Program-made: the position numbers and the translations under genes | Shown: piece after piece, positions 9,087 to 17,587 of the stretch | Layout: every line of letters starts with the position of its first letter | Numbering within the stretch: position 1 is the first letter of the stretch | The notes under the pieces: model-generated | What the model was told of the DNA's origin: nothing | Databases searched by the model: none | Seen by the model: the letters and a program-made list of their open reading frames with translations, nothing else | NCBI RefSeq assembly: GCF_021287045.1 | Contig: NZ_JAJTBG010000008.1 | Span: 124,001-188,000, forward strand | Length of the DNA stretch: 64,000 bases | Source of the DNA: Oryzomicrobium sp. | Lineage (GTDB): Bacteria > Pseudomonadota > Gammaproteobacteria > Burkholderiales > Rhodocyclaceae | Reading direction: 5' to 3'

Positions 9087-9827
9087 TTACTTGCCCAGGC
9101 TGGCCAGCTTCTTCTCGATGCGGTCCAGGGGCACGGCGCCGGGGATGCGCTCGCCGTCGGTGAACACCAGGGTCGGGGTGCCGCGGATGTTGTACTTCTG
9201 GCCCAACTCCACCACCTTCTGGGTCGGGGTGGTGCAGTCGCCCTTGCCCGAGGGCGCGCGGCCGTCGAGCATCAGGTCGTTCCAGGCCTTGACCTTGTCG
9301 GCAGAGCACCAGATCTGCTTGGCCTTGTCCACCGAATCCTGGGACAGGATCGGGTAGAGGAAGGTGTAGATGGTGACGTTGTCGAGCTTTTGCAGGTCCT
9401 TGGCTAGGCGCTTGCAGTAGCCGCAGTTAGGGTCCTCGAAGGTCACCAGGGTGCGGCTGCCGTTTCCCTTGACCTGCTTCAGCGCCGAATCCAAGGGCAG
9501 GTCGGCGAACTTGATGGCGTTGAGCTTGGCCATGCGCGCCTCGGTCACGCTCTGGCGGGTCTTGGCGTCCACCAGGTTGCCGAAGACGTAGGCGCTGCCC
9601 TTCTCGTCGGTGTAGAAGATGGTGCCGTCGGCATAGACCTCGTAGAGGCCCAGGTAGCCGCTCTTGGTGATGCTGTCGACCTTGATGTTGAGCTTGCTCT
9701 CCAGGTCGGCCTTGAGGCGGGCGTGGCCGTCGTCGGCCGCCAGGGCGGTGCCGATCGCGGCGATGCCGGCGGACAGGGCCAGGACGCCCAGCAGGGCGAG
9801 AGGGCGGCGGGAAATGGGCAGGGACAT
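9087..9827 (-). CDS. dsbC: DsbC-type thiol:disulfide interchange protein
   Basis: 246 residues. An N-terminal signal segment (about 1-30, ending TALA) is followed by a DsbC-type dimerisation domain (GYLGLYEVYADGTIFYTDEKG). The thioredoxin-fold domain has the redox motif CGYC (C135, C138) and the cis-Pro loop RGTPTLV. A second Cys pair (in IWCSADK and GKGDCTTP) matches the structural disulfide of DsbC. In this family the protein isomerises wrong disulfides in the periplasm and is recharged by DsbD. The start at 9827 has GGAG 8 bases upstream. It follows the ubiH-like gene closely (29 bp gap), so the two are probably co-transcribed. Confidence 0.93.
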   Translation of the reverse strand: MSLPISRRPLALLGVLALSAGIAAIGTALAADDGHARLKADLESKLNIKVDSITKSGYLGLYEVYADGTIFYTDEKGSAYVFGNLVDAKTRQSVTEARMAKLNAIKFADLPLDSALKQVKGNGSRTLVTFEDPNCGYCKRLAKDLQKLDNVTIYTFLYPILSQDSVDKAKQIWCSADKVKAWNDLMLDGRAPSGKGDCTTPTQKVVELGQKYNIRGTPTLVFTDGERIPGAVPLDRIEKKLASLGK

Positions 9828-9856
9828 GGGGGACTCCAGACTTCCAGAAAAAACGC

Positions 9857-11035
9857 TCAGGTTTCCAGGGCGTAGCGGATCAGGCGGCTCTTTACCGGCC
9901 CAAGGCGGTTGGTCAGGGACAGGCCGGTGTTGCGCACCGCCCGGAGGAATGGGAGGGGCTCGCGGAACAGGCGGCGTAGGCCGTCGGTGACGGTCTGCAG
10001 CATCACCACCTCTTCCTTGCGGGCGCGCTGGTAGCGGGCGAGGAAATGCTCGTCGCCCACATCCTGCCACGGCGAGGCGCCGGACAACAATTCGGCCAGG
10101 GCCCGGGCGTCCTGGAACCCCAGGTTGATGCCATGGCCCGAGAGCGGGTGGATGCCGTGGGCGGCGTCCCCCAGCAGGGCCAGGCGCGGCGCCACGGTGC
10201 GCGGCACCCGGATCAGGCGCAAGGGAAAACCCGCCGGCGGAGTGATCAGGGACAGTTCGCCCAGCACCCGGCCGCCGGCCGCCGCCACCTTGTCGCAGAA
10301 GGCCGCCGGCTCCAGAGCCAGCAGTTCCTTGGCGTGGGCGTCCGGAGTGGACCAGACGATGGACATGCGGTCGCCGGGCAGGGGCAGGTAGGCCAGCACC
10401 CCGTCGTCGCGGAACCACTGGTGGGCCACATTCAGGTGGGGGCGGGAGATGTCGAAGTTGGCCACCACGCCGACCTCGTTGTAGGGCGTGGCATGGGCCG
10501 GCAACCCGGCCTGGCCGCGCACCCAGGAATCGCGCCCGTCGGCGGCCACCAGCAGGCGGGCGGACAGGGCGCGGCCGTCGTCCAGGGTGAGCCGGGCGGC
10601 CGTTCCGTCCCAGGACACGGCGGCGGGCCGGGCCGGGGCGAAGAGGGTCAGGTTGGACTGGCGCAGGGCGGTCTGCCACAGCTCCTCGGCGATCAGGGAC
10701 GATTCGGCGATCCAGGCCAGTTCGGAGACCCCCGCCTCGTAGGCGGAAAAGTCGAGCTGGCCGCCGGCGTCGCCGGCCACCGCCATGCGCGCCACCGGCG
10801 CCACCCGGGACAGGTCGAGGCGGTCCCACACGCCGAGCTGGCGCAGGAAGCGCACGTTGGCCGGACTGACCGCGTAGATGCGGGCGTCCCAGCCCTCGGT
10901 GGGCCGGCGCGGCGCCTGGGCTTCGACCAGGGCCACCTTGAGCCGGGCGTCCCGCAGCCCCACCGCCAGGCTCAGGCCGGCCAGGCCGCCGCCGACGATG
11001 AGCACGTCGAAATCAGGGGATTTTTCCTGGGACAT
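9857..11035 (-). CDS. UbiH/UbiF/VisC-family FAD-dependent ubiquinone biosynthesis hydroxylase
   Basis: 392 residues from the ATG at 11035 (MSQEKSPDFD). It has the N-terminal FAD Rossmann motif VLIVGGGLAGLSLAVGL, the central DxR-type segment (AADGRDSWVRG) and the second FAD motif LLGDAAHGIHPLSGHGINLGFQDA. These mark the aromatic-ring hydroxylases that add oxygen to the ubiquinone precursor ring at the membrane. Which ring position (UbiH, UbiF or UbiI type) cannot be told from the sequence alone. The gene is upstream of dsbC and downstream of the tRNA-Met terminator. Confidence 0.88.
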   Translation of the reverse strand: MSQEKSPDFDVLIVGGGLAGLSLAVGLRDARLKVALVEAQAPRRPTEGWDARIYAVSPANVRFLRQLGVWDRLDLSRVAPVARMAVAGDAGGQLDFSAYEAGVSELAWIAESSLIAEELWQTALRQSNLTLFAPARPAAVSWDGTAARLTLDDGRALSARLLVAADGRDSWVRGQAGLPAHATPYNEVGVVANFDISRPHLNVAHQWFRDDGVLAYLPLPGDRMSIVWSTPDAHAKELLALEPAAFCDKVAAAGGRVLGELSLITPPAGFPLRLIRVPRTVAPRLALLGDAAHGIHPLSGHGINLGFQDARALAELLSGASPWQDVGDEHFLARYQRARKEEVVMLQTVTDGLRRLFREPLPFLRAVRNTGLSLTNRLGPVKSRLIRYALET

Positions 11036-11073
11036 CTTCCACTCTCCAGATCGCTCGCCCGGACAAAACCAAC

Positions 11074-11108
11074 AAAAAAGCCCGCTGGACAACGCCAGCG
11101 GGCTTTTT
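11074..11108 (-). terminator. Rho-independent terminator downstream of tRNA-Met
   Basis: Nine-bp GC stem (11080-11088 with 11095-11103, loop of six) flanked by A6 on the left and T5 on the right, so it can act in both directions. On the minus strand it directly follows the tRNA and separates it from ubiH. Confidence 0.85.
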
Positions 11109-11117
11109 GCGGGATTC

Positions 11118-11195
11118 TGGTGGTGATGGGCAGGATCGAACTGCCGACCTGCGGGTTATGAATCCGCCGCTCTAACCGGACTGAGCTACATCACC
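11118..11195 (-). tRNA. tRNA-Met (anticodon CAT), encoded CCA
   Basis: The complete cloverleaf can be drawn. Acceptor stem GGTGATG/CATCACC, D arm GCTC...GAGC, anticodon loop TTCATAA, T arm GGCAG TTCGATC CTGCC, discriminator A and a genomic CCA; 78 nt in all. The innermost anticodon-stem pair is A-C, a mismatch. The elongator Met type fits better than the initiator type, because the acceptor starts with a G-C pair and the D arm is elongator-like. A lysidine-modified Ile tRNA is the alternative reading of CAT. Confidence 0.92.
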
Positions 11196-11208
11196 ACGAA
11201 GGGCGCAA

Positions 11209-11237
11209 ATAATAGGCAAAACGCCACTCGCCGTCAA
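11209..11237 (-). promoter_or_regulatory. Sigma-70 promoter of tRNA-Met
   Basis: On the minus strand, TTGACG (11232-11237), a 17-bp spacer and TATTAT (11209-11214). The -10 box ends 13 bases before the tRNA 5' end. This is a near-consensus match at the correct distance. Confidence 0.8.
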
Positions 11238-11435
11238 CAGATGCACTGTACAGGAATCGGCTATACTTGCGCAAATTGCTGTTTTTAGCCGGGATTCGGG
11301 CGAAATCCGCATCATTTATCGCGGCTCCTCGCCCCTCGCGGCGCCCCGGACGGGGTTGGCGCTGCAACTTTTCGCCCGGCCGCCGCGTCCATATCCGTTC
11401 CGCCCGACCGCCCGATCACCGTTCCTGGAGCCGCC

Positions 11436-11777
11436 ATGACCGCCGCCCCCGCCCTGCGCCGCCTGCTGGCCGTTTTCGCCGTGCTGGCGATGTGGGGGAC
11501 GAGCCTGCCGGTCCTGGCCCAGTTGCGCATCTTTCCGGCCAATACCCAGGTGGGCAAGCTGAGCGTCATCGGCCAGGGCTGGGTGCGCATCGACAAGACC
11601 GATTTTCCCCTGGCCCCCGGCGTCCAGATTCGCAACCAGCAGAACCTGATCGTGCTGCCGATGGCGGTGGTCGGGGAGTACAAGGACCTGCCGGTGCGGG
11701 TGCAGTGGGACGCCCAAGGCCAGATCTGGAAGCTGTGGCTGCTGACCGAGGGCGAAGCCCAGGCCCTGGCCAAGTGA
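11436..11777 (+). CDS. Small exported protein of unknown function upstream of miaB
   Basis: 113 residues. An N-terminal signal peptide (about 1-28, ending LPVLA) precedes a small beta-rich domain (LRIFPANTQVGKLSVIG, VQIRNQQNLIVLP). I do not recognise a named family. The composition matches that of conserved envelope proteins, and the start has GGAG about 8 bases upstream. It precedes miaB by 83 bp in the same direction. The 240 bp before it contain the outward tRNA promoter and little else that I can support. Confidence 0.75.
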   Translation: MTAAPALRRLLAVFAVLAMWGTSLPVLAQLRIFPANTQVGKLSVIGQGWVRIDKTDFPLAPGVQIRNQQNLIVLPMAVVGEYKDLPVRVQWDAQGQIWKLWLLTEGEAQALAK

Positions 11778-11860
11778 ACAAGTAGGCAGCGGCCGCCCGC
11801 GCTTCGCCGCCCCCCGTTTTTCCGCGCCCCCGGGCGCTCTTTTTGTGTAGGTTGTTTGCC

Positions 11861-13192
11861 GTGAAAAAGCTGTACATCAAGACCTTTGGCTGCCAGATGA
11901 ACGAGTACGACTCGGACAAGATGGCCGACGTGCTCGACGCCGCCGAGGGGGTGGTCAAGACCGACAACCCGGAAGAGGCGGATATCATCCTCTTCAATAC
12001 CTGCTCGGTGCGGGAGAAGGCCCAGGAAAAGGTCTTCCACGACCTGGGCCGGGTGCGCCACCTGAAGCAGCAGAACCCGGACCTGGTGATCGGCGTCGGC
12101 GGCTGCGTGGCCAGCCAGGAAGGCGACGCCATCGTCGCCCGGGCGCCCTTCGTCGATGTGGTGTTCGGCCCCCAGACCCTGCACCGCCTGCCCCAACTGA
12201 TCGCCGAGCGCCGCGCCAAGGGCCAGGCGGCGGTGGACGTGTCCTTCCCCGAGATCGAGAAGTTCGACGCCCTGCCGCCGGCGCGCACCGAGGGTGCCAG
12301 TGCCTTCGTCTCGATCATGGAAGGCTGCTCCAAGTACTGCACTTTCTGCATCGTCCCCTACACCCGCGGCGAGGAAGTGTCGCGCCCCTTCGGCGACGTG
12401 CTCACCGAGGTGGCCGGCCTGGCCGACCAGGGCGTCAAGGAAGTGACCCTGCTCGGCCAGAACGTGAACGCCTACCGGGGCATCATGGACGGCAGCAGCG
12501 AGATCGCCGACCTGGCCATGCTGATCGAGTACATCGCCGAGATTCCCGGCATCGAGCGCATCCGCTACACCACCTCCCACCCCCGGGAGATGACCCAGCG
12601 CCTGATCGACACCTACGCCAAGGTGCCCAAGCTGGTGTCCCACCTGCACCTGCCGGTGCAGGCCGGCTCGGACCAGGTGCTGGCGGCGATGAAGCGCGGC
12701 TACACCGGCCTCGAATACAAGAGCCTGATCCGCAAGCTGCGCGCCGCACGCCCGGATATTTCCCTGTCCTCCGACTTCATCGTCGGCTTCCCCGGCGAAA
12801 CCGAGGAGGACTTCGAGAAGACCATGAAGCTGATCGAGGACGTGGGCTTCGACACCTCCTTCTCCTTCGTCTATTCGCCCCGCCCCGGCACCCCGGCGGT
12901 GGAGCTGGCCGACACCACGCCCCAGGACGTCAAGCTGAAGCGCCTGATGCGCCTGCAAAAGCGCATCGAGGATCAGGCCCAGGCCATTTCCCAAGCCATG
13001 GTCGGCACGGTGCAGCGGGTGCTGGTGGAAGGCCCGTCGAAGAAGGACCCCAACGAGCTGGCCGGCCGTACCGACAACAACCGGGTGGTGAACTTCGTCG
13101 GCAACCCGCGCCTGGTGCACCAGTTCGTCGACGTGACCATCACCTCCGCCCTGCCCCACAGCCTGCGCGGCGAAATCGTGGTCAAGGAGTAA
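11861..13192 (+). CDS. miaB: tRNA-2-methylthio-N6-dimethylallyladenosine synthase MiaB
   Basis: 443 residues from GTG 11861 ([17 protein letters not shown]), the family N-terminus; the longer frame from a TTG at 11843 is less likely. It has the N-terminal MTTase domain Cys residues ([21 protein letters not shown]), the radical-SAM motif CSKYCTFC and a C-terminal TRAM domain. The two 4Fe-4S clusters let it add a methylthio group to i6A37 of tRNAs. It lies 6 bp before phoH, probably in an operon with phoH, ybeY, corC and lnt. Confidence 0.96.
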   Translation: MKKLYIKTFGCQMNEYDSDKMADVLDAAEGVVKTDNPEEADIILFNTCSVREKAQEKVFHDLGRVRHLKQQNPDLVIGVGGCVASQEGDAIVARAPFVDVVFGPQTLHRLPQLIAERRAKGQAAVDVSFPEIEKFDALPPARTEGASAFVSIMEGCSKYCTFCIVPYTRGEEVSRPFGDVLTEVAGLADQGVKEVTLLGQNVNAYRGIMDGSSEIADLAMLIEYIAEIPGIERIRYTTSHPREMTQRLIDTYAKVPKLVSHLHLPVQAGSDQVLAAMKRGYTGLEYKSLIRKLRAARPDISLSSDFIVGFPGETEEDFEKTMKLIEDVGFDTSFSFVYSPRPGTPAVELADTTPQDVKLKRLMRLQKRIEDQAQAISQAMVGTVQRVLVEGPSKKDPNELAGRTDNNRVVNFVGNPRLVHQFVDVTITSALPHSLRGEIVVKE

Positions 13193-13198
13193 GCCCCG

Positions 13199-14260
13199 GT
13201 GCCCACCAACGCCCCCAAGCAGCGCCCCCTCAGCTTCGCCCTGGACGACTACGACAACCTGCGCCTGGCCAACCTGTGCGGCGCCCTGGACGAGAACCTG
13301 CGCCAGATCGAGGCCGCCTTCGACGTGGCCATCGCCCGGCGCGGCGAACACTTCACCCTGCGCGGCGAGCTGGACGCCATGCGCCGCGCCGAGGACGCCA
13401 TCCGCTACTTCTACGGCAAGTCCGGCGAGCCGATCGGGGTGGATACCCTGCAACTCGGCCTGATCGAGCTGGTGAACCAGCCGGTGCGCCGGGTCAGCCC
13501 CCAGGACACCGCCACGGTGCAGCTGGTCACGCGCAAGGCCGAGCTGCACGGCCGCACACCCCGCCAGGGCGACTACCTGAAGGCGATCCAGGAGCACGAC
13601 ATCACCTTCGGCATCGGCCCGGCCGGCACGGGCAAGACCTACCTGGCCGTGGCCAGCGCGGTGGATGCCTTCGAGCGGGAGCTGGTCGAGCGCATCGTCC
13701 TCACCCGCCCGGCGGTGGAAGCCGGCGAGCGCCTGGGCTTTCTGCCCGGCGACCTGGCCCAGAAGGTGGACCCCTACCTGCGCCCCCTCTACGACGCCCT
13801 CTACGACCTGATGGGCTTCGACCGGGTGGGCAAGCTGTTCGAAAAGGGCAACATCGAGATCGCGCCCCTGGCCTACATGCGCGGCCGCACCCTGAACAAC
13901 GCCTTCATCATCCTCGACGAGGCGCAGAACACCACGCCCGAGCAGATGAAGATGTTCCTCACCCGCATCGGCATCGGCGCCAAGGCGGTGGTCACCGGCG
14001 ACCCGTCCCAGGTGGACCTGCCCAAGGGCCAGAAGAGCGGCCTCAAGGAAGCCGCCGACGTGCTCAAGGACGTGCGCGGCCTGTCGTTCGTGCATTTCGG
14101 CCGCGAGGACGTGGTGCGCCACCCCCTGGTGGCGCGCATCGTCACCGCCTACGAGGCCCACACCAAGGCCGTGGAAACCGCCCAGAAGGCCGCCCAGGCG
14201 GCCCGCCACGCCGGCGCCACGGGGGCCGCCGGCACCACTGGCGAGGGGGATGAGGCATGA
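13199..14260 (+). CDS. ybeZ: PhoH-like ATPase (YbeZ)
   Basis: 353 residues from a GTG; AAGGAG overlaps the end of miaB, 9-10 bases upstream, and supports this start. An N-terminal KH-like region is followed by a P-loop ATPase domain with Walker A GPAGTGKT and Walker [11 protein letters not shown]. The C-terminal tail is Ala/Gly rich. YbeZ proteins act with the neighbouring YbeY in RNA and ribosome maturation; its stop overlaps ybeY by 4 bp (ATGA). The exact activity of the family is not settled. Confidence 0.93.
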   Translation: MPTNAPKQRPLSFALDDYDNLRLANLCGALDENLRQIEAAFDVAIARRGEHFTLRGELDAMRRAEDAIRYFYGKSGEPIGVDTLQLGLIELVNQPVRRVSPQDTATVQLVTRKAELHGRTPRQGDYLKAIQEHDITFGIGPAGTGKTYLAVASAVDAFERELVERIVLTRPAVEAGERLGFLPGDLAQKVDPYLRPLYDALYDLMGFDRVGKLFEKGNIEIAPLAYMRGRTLNNAFIILDEAQNTTPEQMKMFLTRIGIGAKAVVTGDPSQVDLPKGQKSGLKEAADVLKDVRGLSFVHFGREDVVRHPLVARIVTAYEAHTKAVETAQKAAQAARHAGATGAAGTTGEGDEA

Positions 14261-14763
14261 CCGAGCCGCTGCCCCGCCCCTCCCGGCGCCTCAACCTGTC
14301 GGTGCAATACGCCTGCAACAAGGATGGCTTACCCTCCCGTGAGGCGGTGCGCCGCTGGGCCCGGGCGACCCTGGACGCGGTGGACGCGGACCGGGGCGGC
14401 CAGGTCACGGTGCGCTTCGTCGAACCCGACGAGGGGCAGGAGCTGAACCGGGACTACCGGGGCAAGGACTACGCCACCAACGTGCTGTCCTTTCCCTACG
14501 ACACCGAGCCGGTGGTGATGGGCGACCTGATCGTCTGCGCCGCGGTGGTGGCCCGGGAAGCCCTCGAGCAGGGCAAGCCCCTGGAGCACCACCATGCCCA
14601 CCTGGTGGTGCATGGTATGCTGCACCTGCAAGGGTTCGACCACGAGGACGACGACGACGCCGAGGCCATGGAGACTCTGGAAACCGAGATTCTCGCCGGC
14701 CTGGGCTACCCGGACCCCTACGCCGCCGAAAAAGATTCCCCCGCCCCCAGGGTTCAAGACTGA
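14257..14763 (+). CDS. ybeY: Endoribonuclease YbeY (rRNA maturation)
   Basis: 168 residues. The zinc-binding motif [11 protein letters not shown] near residues 117-127 is diagnostic of YbeY, a metal-dependent single-strand RNase needed for 16S rRNA 3' maturation and late ribosome quality control. The sequence [12 protein letters not shown] before it is also typical. It is translationally coupled to phoH by an ATGA overlap and is followed by corC after 71 bp. Confidence 0.96.
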   Translation: MTEPLPRPSRRLNLSVQYACNKDGLPSREAVRRWARATLDAVDADRGGQVTVRFVEPDEGQELNRDYRGKDYATNVLSFPYDTEPVVMGDLIVCAAVVAREALEQGKPLEHHHAHLVVHGMLHLQGFDHEDDDDAEAMETLETEILAGLGYPDPYAAEKDSPAPRVQD

Positions 14764-14834
14764 GGACCGCCGGCCGGCGTCCGACCCCGGGCGCCCGCCG
14801 GCCTTTCTGACTCCTGCATCCTGCCCACGCTGAA

Positions 14835-15722
14835 ATGGACAGTTCCCCAAGTAGTCCCAAGCCTTCCTTCCTCGAACGCCTCTCTTCCCTGCTCCTGCGC
14901 GAGCCGGAAGACCGGGAGCAATTGCTCGACCTGCTCCACGCCTCCTACGAAAAAAGCCTGCTCGACGCCGACGCCCTGACCATCATCGAAGGGGCGCTCG
15001 CCGCCTCCGAGACCGCCGTCCGGGACATCATGGTCCCCCGCGCCCAGATGGACGTGGTGGACATGGACGCCCAACTGCCGGACCTGATCCGCTTCGTCAT
15101 CGACACCGCCCACTCCCGCTTTCCGGTGATCGGCGAGAACAAGGACGACGTCCTCGGCATCCTCCTCGCCAAAGATCTGCTGCGTTCCATCAGCGAAGAA
15201 AACTTCAACCTGCGCGACTGGCTGCGTCCGGCCGTGTTCATCCCCGAATCGAAGCGCCTCAACGTGCTGCTGCGCGAGTTCCGCGTCAGCCGCAACCACA
15301 TGGCCATCGTGGTGGACGAGTACGGCGGCGTGTCCGGCCTGGTGACCATCGAGGACGTATTGGAGCAGATCGTCGGCGACATCGAGGACGAGTACGACTT
15401 CGACGAGACCGAGGACCACATCCGCCTCGACGCCGCCGGCCGCTACCGGGTCAAGGCCCAGACCGAGCTGGAGGACTTCAACGAAGCCTTCGGCACCGCC
15501 CTGGCCGACGAACAGTCCGACACCATCGGCGGCCTGGTGCTGCACCACCTGGGCCGGGTGCCCAAACGCAACGAGATCGTGCGCATCGGCCCGGTCACCT
15601 TCCAGGTGCTGCGCGCCGACAGCCGCCGCCTGTACACCCTGCTGGTGGACGCCCTGCCCAAGCCGGCGGCGGACGCCGCAAGCAACGGCACCCCGGCCGC
15701 CGATGACGCCACCGGCCGCTGA
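14835..15722 (+). CDS. corC: CorC/HlyC-type CBS domain protein
   Basis: 295 residues, without the membrane DUF21 domain. It has two CBS domains (about residues 55-180, starting at DIMVPRAQMDVVDMD and including YGGVSGLVTIEDVLEQIVGDIEDEYD) and a C-terminal CorC/HlyC FAD-like domain (about 200-280). In this family the protein is linked to magnesium and cobalt efflux. The position between ybeY and lnt is the common one in Proteobacteria, and its end overlaps lnt by 20 bp. Confidence 0.92.
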   Translation: MDSSPSSPKPSFLERLSSLLLREPEDREQLLDLLHASYEKSLLDADALTIIEGALAASETAVRDIMVPRAQMDVVDMDAQLPDLIRFVIDTAHSRFPVIGENKDDVLGILLAKDLLRSISEENFNLRDWLRPAVFIPESKRLNVLLREFRVSRNHMAIVVDEYGGVSGLVTIEDVLEQIVGDIEDEYDFDETEDHIRLDAAGRYRVKAQTELEDFNEAFGTALADEQSDTIGGLVLHHLGRVPKRNEIVRIGPVTFQVLRADSRRLYTLLVDALPKPAADAASNGTPAADDATGR

Positions 15723-17328
15723 GGGCGCCATTCCGCGCCCCGTCTCCGCCCCCGGCCGGACCGCCGCCTTCGCCGCCGCCCTGGCCCTGGGCGCCCTGGG
15801 GGTGTTCGCCTTCGCCCCCTTCGAGGCCTGGCCCCTGGCCTTCGTCGCCTGGGGCGGCCTGTTCGCCCTGCTGCGGGGCGGGCGGCCCAGCCGTGATGCC
15901 GCCGGAGCTCCCCTCAACGCCGCCCCCCTCCCGCCGCGCCGCGCCGCCCTGATCGGCTGGGGTTTCGGCCTGGGCCTCTACGTAGGCGGCGTCTCCTGGG
16001 TCTATGTGTCGATGCACGACGTGGGCGGCATGCCCGCCCCCATCGCCGCCCTGGCCGCCCTGGCCCTGGCCGCTTACCTGGCCCTCTACCCGGCCCTGGC
16101 CGGCGCCGTCCTGACCAGGCTTTCCGCCCGCCGCCCCCTGTCGCCCGCGGCGGCGGCCGTGGCCTTCGCCGCCCTCGTCACCCTGAGCGAATGGCTGCGC
16201 GGCTGGGTGCTCACCGGTTTCCCCTGGCTGGCCCTGGGCTACAGCCAGACGCCGCCTTCGCCCCTGGCCGGCTTCGCCCCCCTGCTCGGCGTCTATGGCG
16301 TCTCGGGCATGGCCGCCCTGTGCGGGGCACTGTTGTGGAACGCCGCGTCCAGCCTCGTTCTCCGGGCACACCCCGCTGCGATCAAGCATTCATGCGCCTT
16401 GGCGGCGGTACTGCTCGGAGGTTGGCTCCTGGCGGGCATTTCCTGGACCCAGCCCAGCGGCGCGCCGATCAAGGTGGCCCTGCTCCAGGGCAACATCCCC
16501 CAGTCCCTGAAGTGGGAGCCGGAGCGCCTGCGCGATTCCCTGGTCACCTACCTGGCCCTGACCCGGGAGCATCCAGCGGACCTGACCGTGCTGCCGGAAA
16601 CCGCCCTGCCCCTGCTCTTCGACCAGTTGCCCGCCGACTACCTGGCGGCCCTGCGCCGGGCCGCCCCGGGCGAACTGCTGACCGGGGCGCCGACCCGCCA
16701 GCCCGGCGGCTACGCCAACAGCGCCCTGGCCCTGGGGCCGGACGGTCAGGCCGCCCAGGGCTACCACAAGGCCCACCTGGTGCCCTTCGGCGAGTACATC
16801 CCGCCGGGCTTCGACTGGTTCCTCAAGCTGATGAAGATCCCCATGGGCGACTTCTACGCCGGCCCCGACCCCCAGCCGCCCCTGTCCCTGGCCGGGCAGA
16901 AGGTGGCGGTGAACATCTGCTACGAGGACCTGTTCCCCGACCAGATCGCCCGGGGGGCGCAGGACGCCACGGTGCTGGTGAACCTGTCCAACACTGCCTG
17001 GTTCGGCCATTCCCTGGCCCAGCCCCAACACTTGCAGATTTCGCGCATGCGCGCCGTGGAAACCGGCCGGCCCATGCTGCGCGCCACCAACACCGGCATG
17101 ACCGCCCACGTCACCCCAGACGGCCGCATCGCCGGCGTGCTCGCCCCGTTCACCCGGGACGGCCTGGTGGCTACCGTCACCGGCACCACCGGCACCACGC
17201 CCTTCGTGCGCTTCGGCAACCTGCCGGCCCTGCTGCTGGCCGTGGCCGCCCTGCTCCTGGCAGCGCTTCTGGCGCCCCGCCCCAGCCGCCAGCCCACCGC
17301 AGCCCAGGCGACGGACCAGGGCGACTAA
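15703..17328 (+). CDS. lnt: Apolipoprotein N-acyltransferase
   Basis: 541 residues. N-terminal membrane helices (about residues 20-230) are followed by a periplasmic nitrilase-type domain. The catalytic triad residues are visible: Glu in LPETALPL (about 299), Lys in YHKAHLVPFGEYIP (about 355) and Cys in VNICYEDLFPD (about 405). A last helix lies near the C-terminus. Lnt adds the third acyl chain to lipoproteins in the inner membrane. The start at 15703 lies inside corC, so the two are translationally linked. Confidence 0.95.
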   Translation: MTPPAAEGAIPRPVSAPGRTAAFAAALALGALGVFAFAPFEAWPLAFVAWGGLFALLRGGRPSRDAAGAPLNAAPLPPRRAALIGWGFGLGLYVGGVSWVYVSMHDVGGMPAPIAALAALALAAYLALYPALAGAVLTRLSARRPLSPAAAAVAFAALVTLSEWLRGWVLTGFPWLALGYSQTPPSPLAGFAPLLGVYGVSGMAALCGALLWNAASSLVLRAHPAAIKHSCALAAVLLGGWLLAGISWTQPSGAPIKVALLQGNIPQSLKWEPERLRDSLVTYLALTREHPADLTVLPETALPLLFDQLPADYLAALRRAAPGELLTGAPTRQPGGYANSALALGPDGQAAQGYHKAHLVPFGEYIPPGFDWFLKLMKIPMGDFYAGPDPQPPLSLAGQKVAVNICYEDLFPDQIARGAQDATVLVNLSNTAWFGHSLAQPQHLQISRMRAVETGRPMLRATNTGMTAHVTPDGRIAGVLAPFTRDGLVATVTGTTGTTPFVRFGNLPALLLAVAALLLAALLAPRPSRQPTAAQATDQGD

Positions 17329-17587
17329 CGCCGGCCGGCCATTCCGGCAGGCGGACGCCCGCCCCCCGGCCCCGTTTCTACGCTTCCCATTTCTGCCCGC
17401 CCGACGCCCGGGCGCGCGGCGCCCCATCCCCCATGCAACAGCCATGGGGCAAGGCTTGCTCCATCGGGTAAACTCCCCTCGCCGCCTGTGCGCGGCCCTT
17501 GCACCGCCGCCGGCCACCCCGGCGGCATCCCAACGCCCGGGCGCCATCCCCACCCGGGCGGGCAACGACTCCAATGGGAGAAACCCG

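Noticed and set aside
9828-10829. Upstream part of a long frame continuous with the dsbC-like gene, suggesting a fusion protein
   Set aside because: That part is a frame-shifted reading of the ubiH-like gene, which has its own clear FAD motifs in another frame. DsbC begins at 9827 with its own Shine-Dalgarno and signal peptide.
11843-11860. TTG-initiated extension of miaB by six codons
   Set aside because: Family proteins begin at [14 protein letters not shown]-type sequences, matching the GTG at 11861.
11312-14209. Minus-strand 965-codon open frame antisense to miaB, phoH and part of the preceding gene
   Set aside because: It covers clear genes with recognised motifs on the plus strand and shows no motif of its own.
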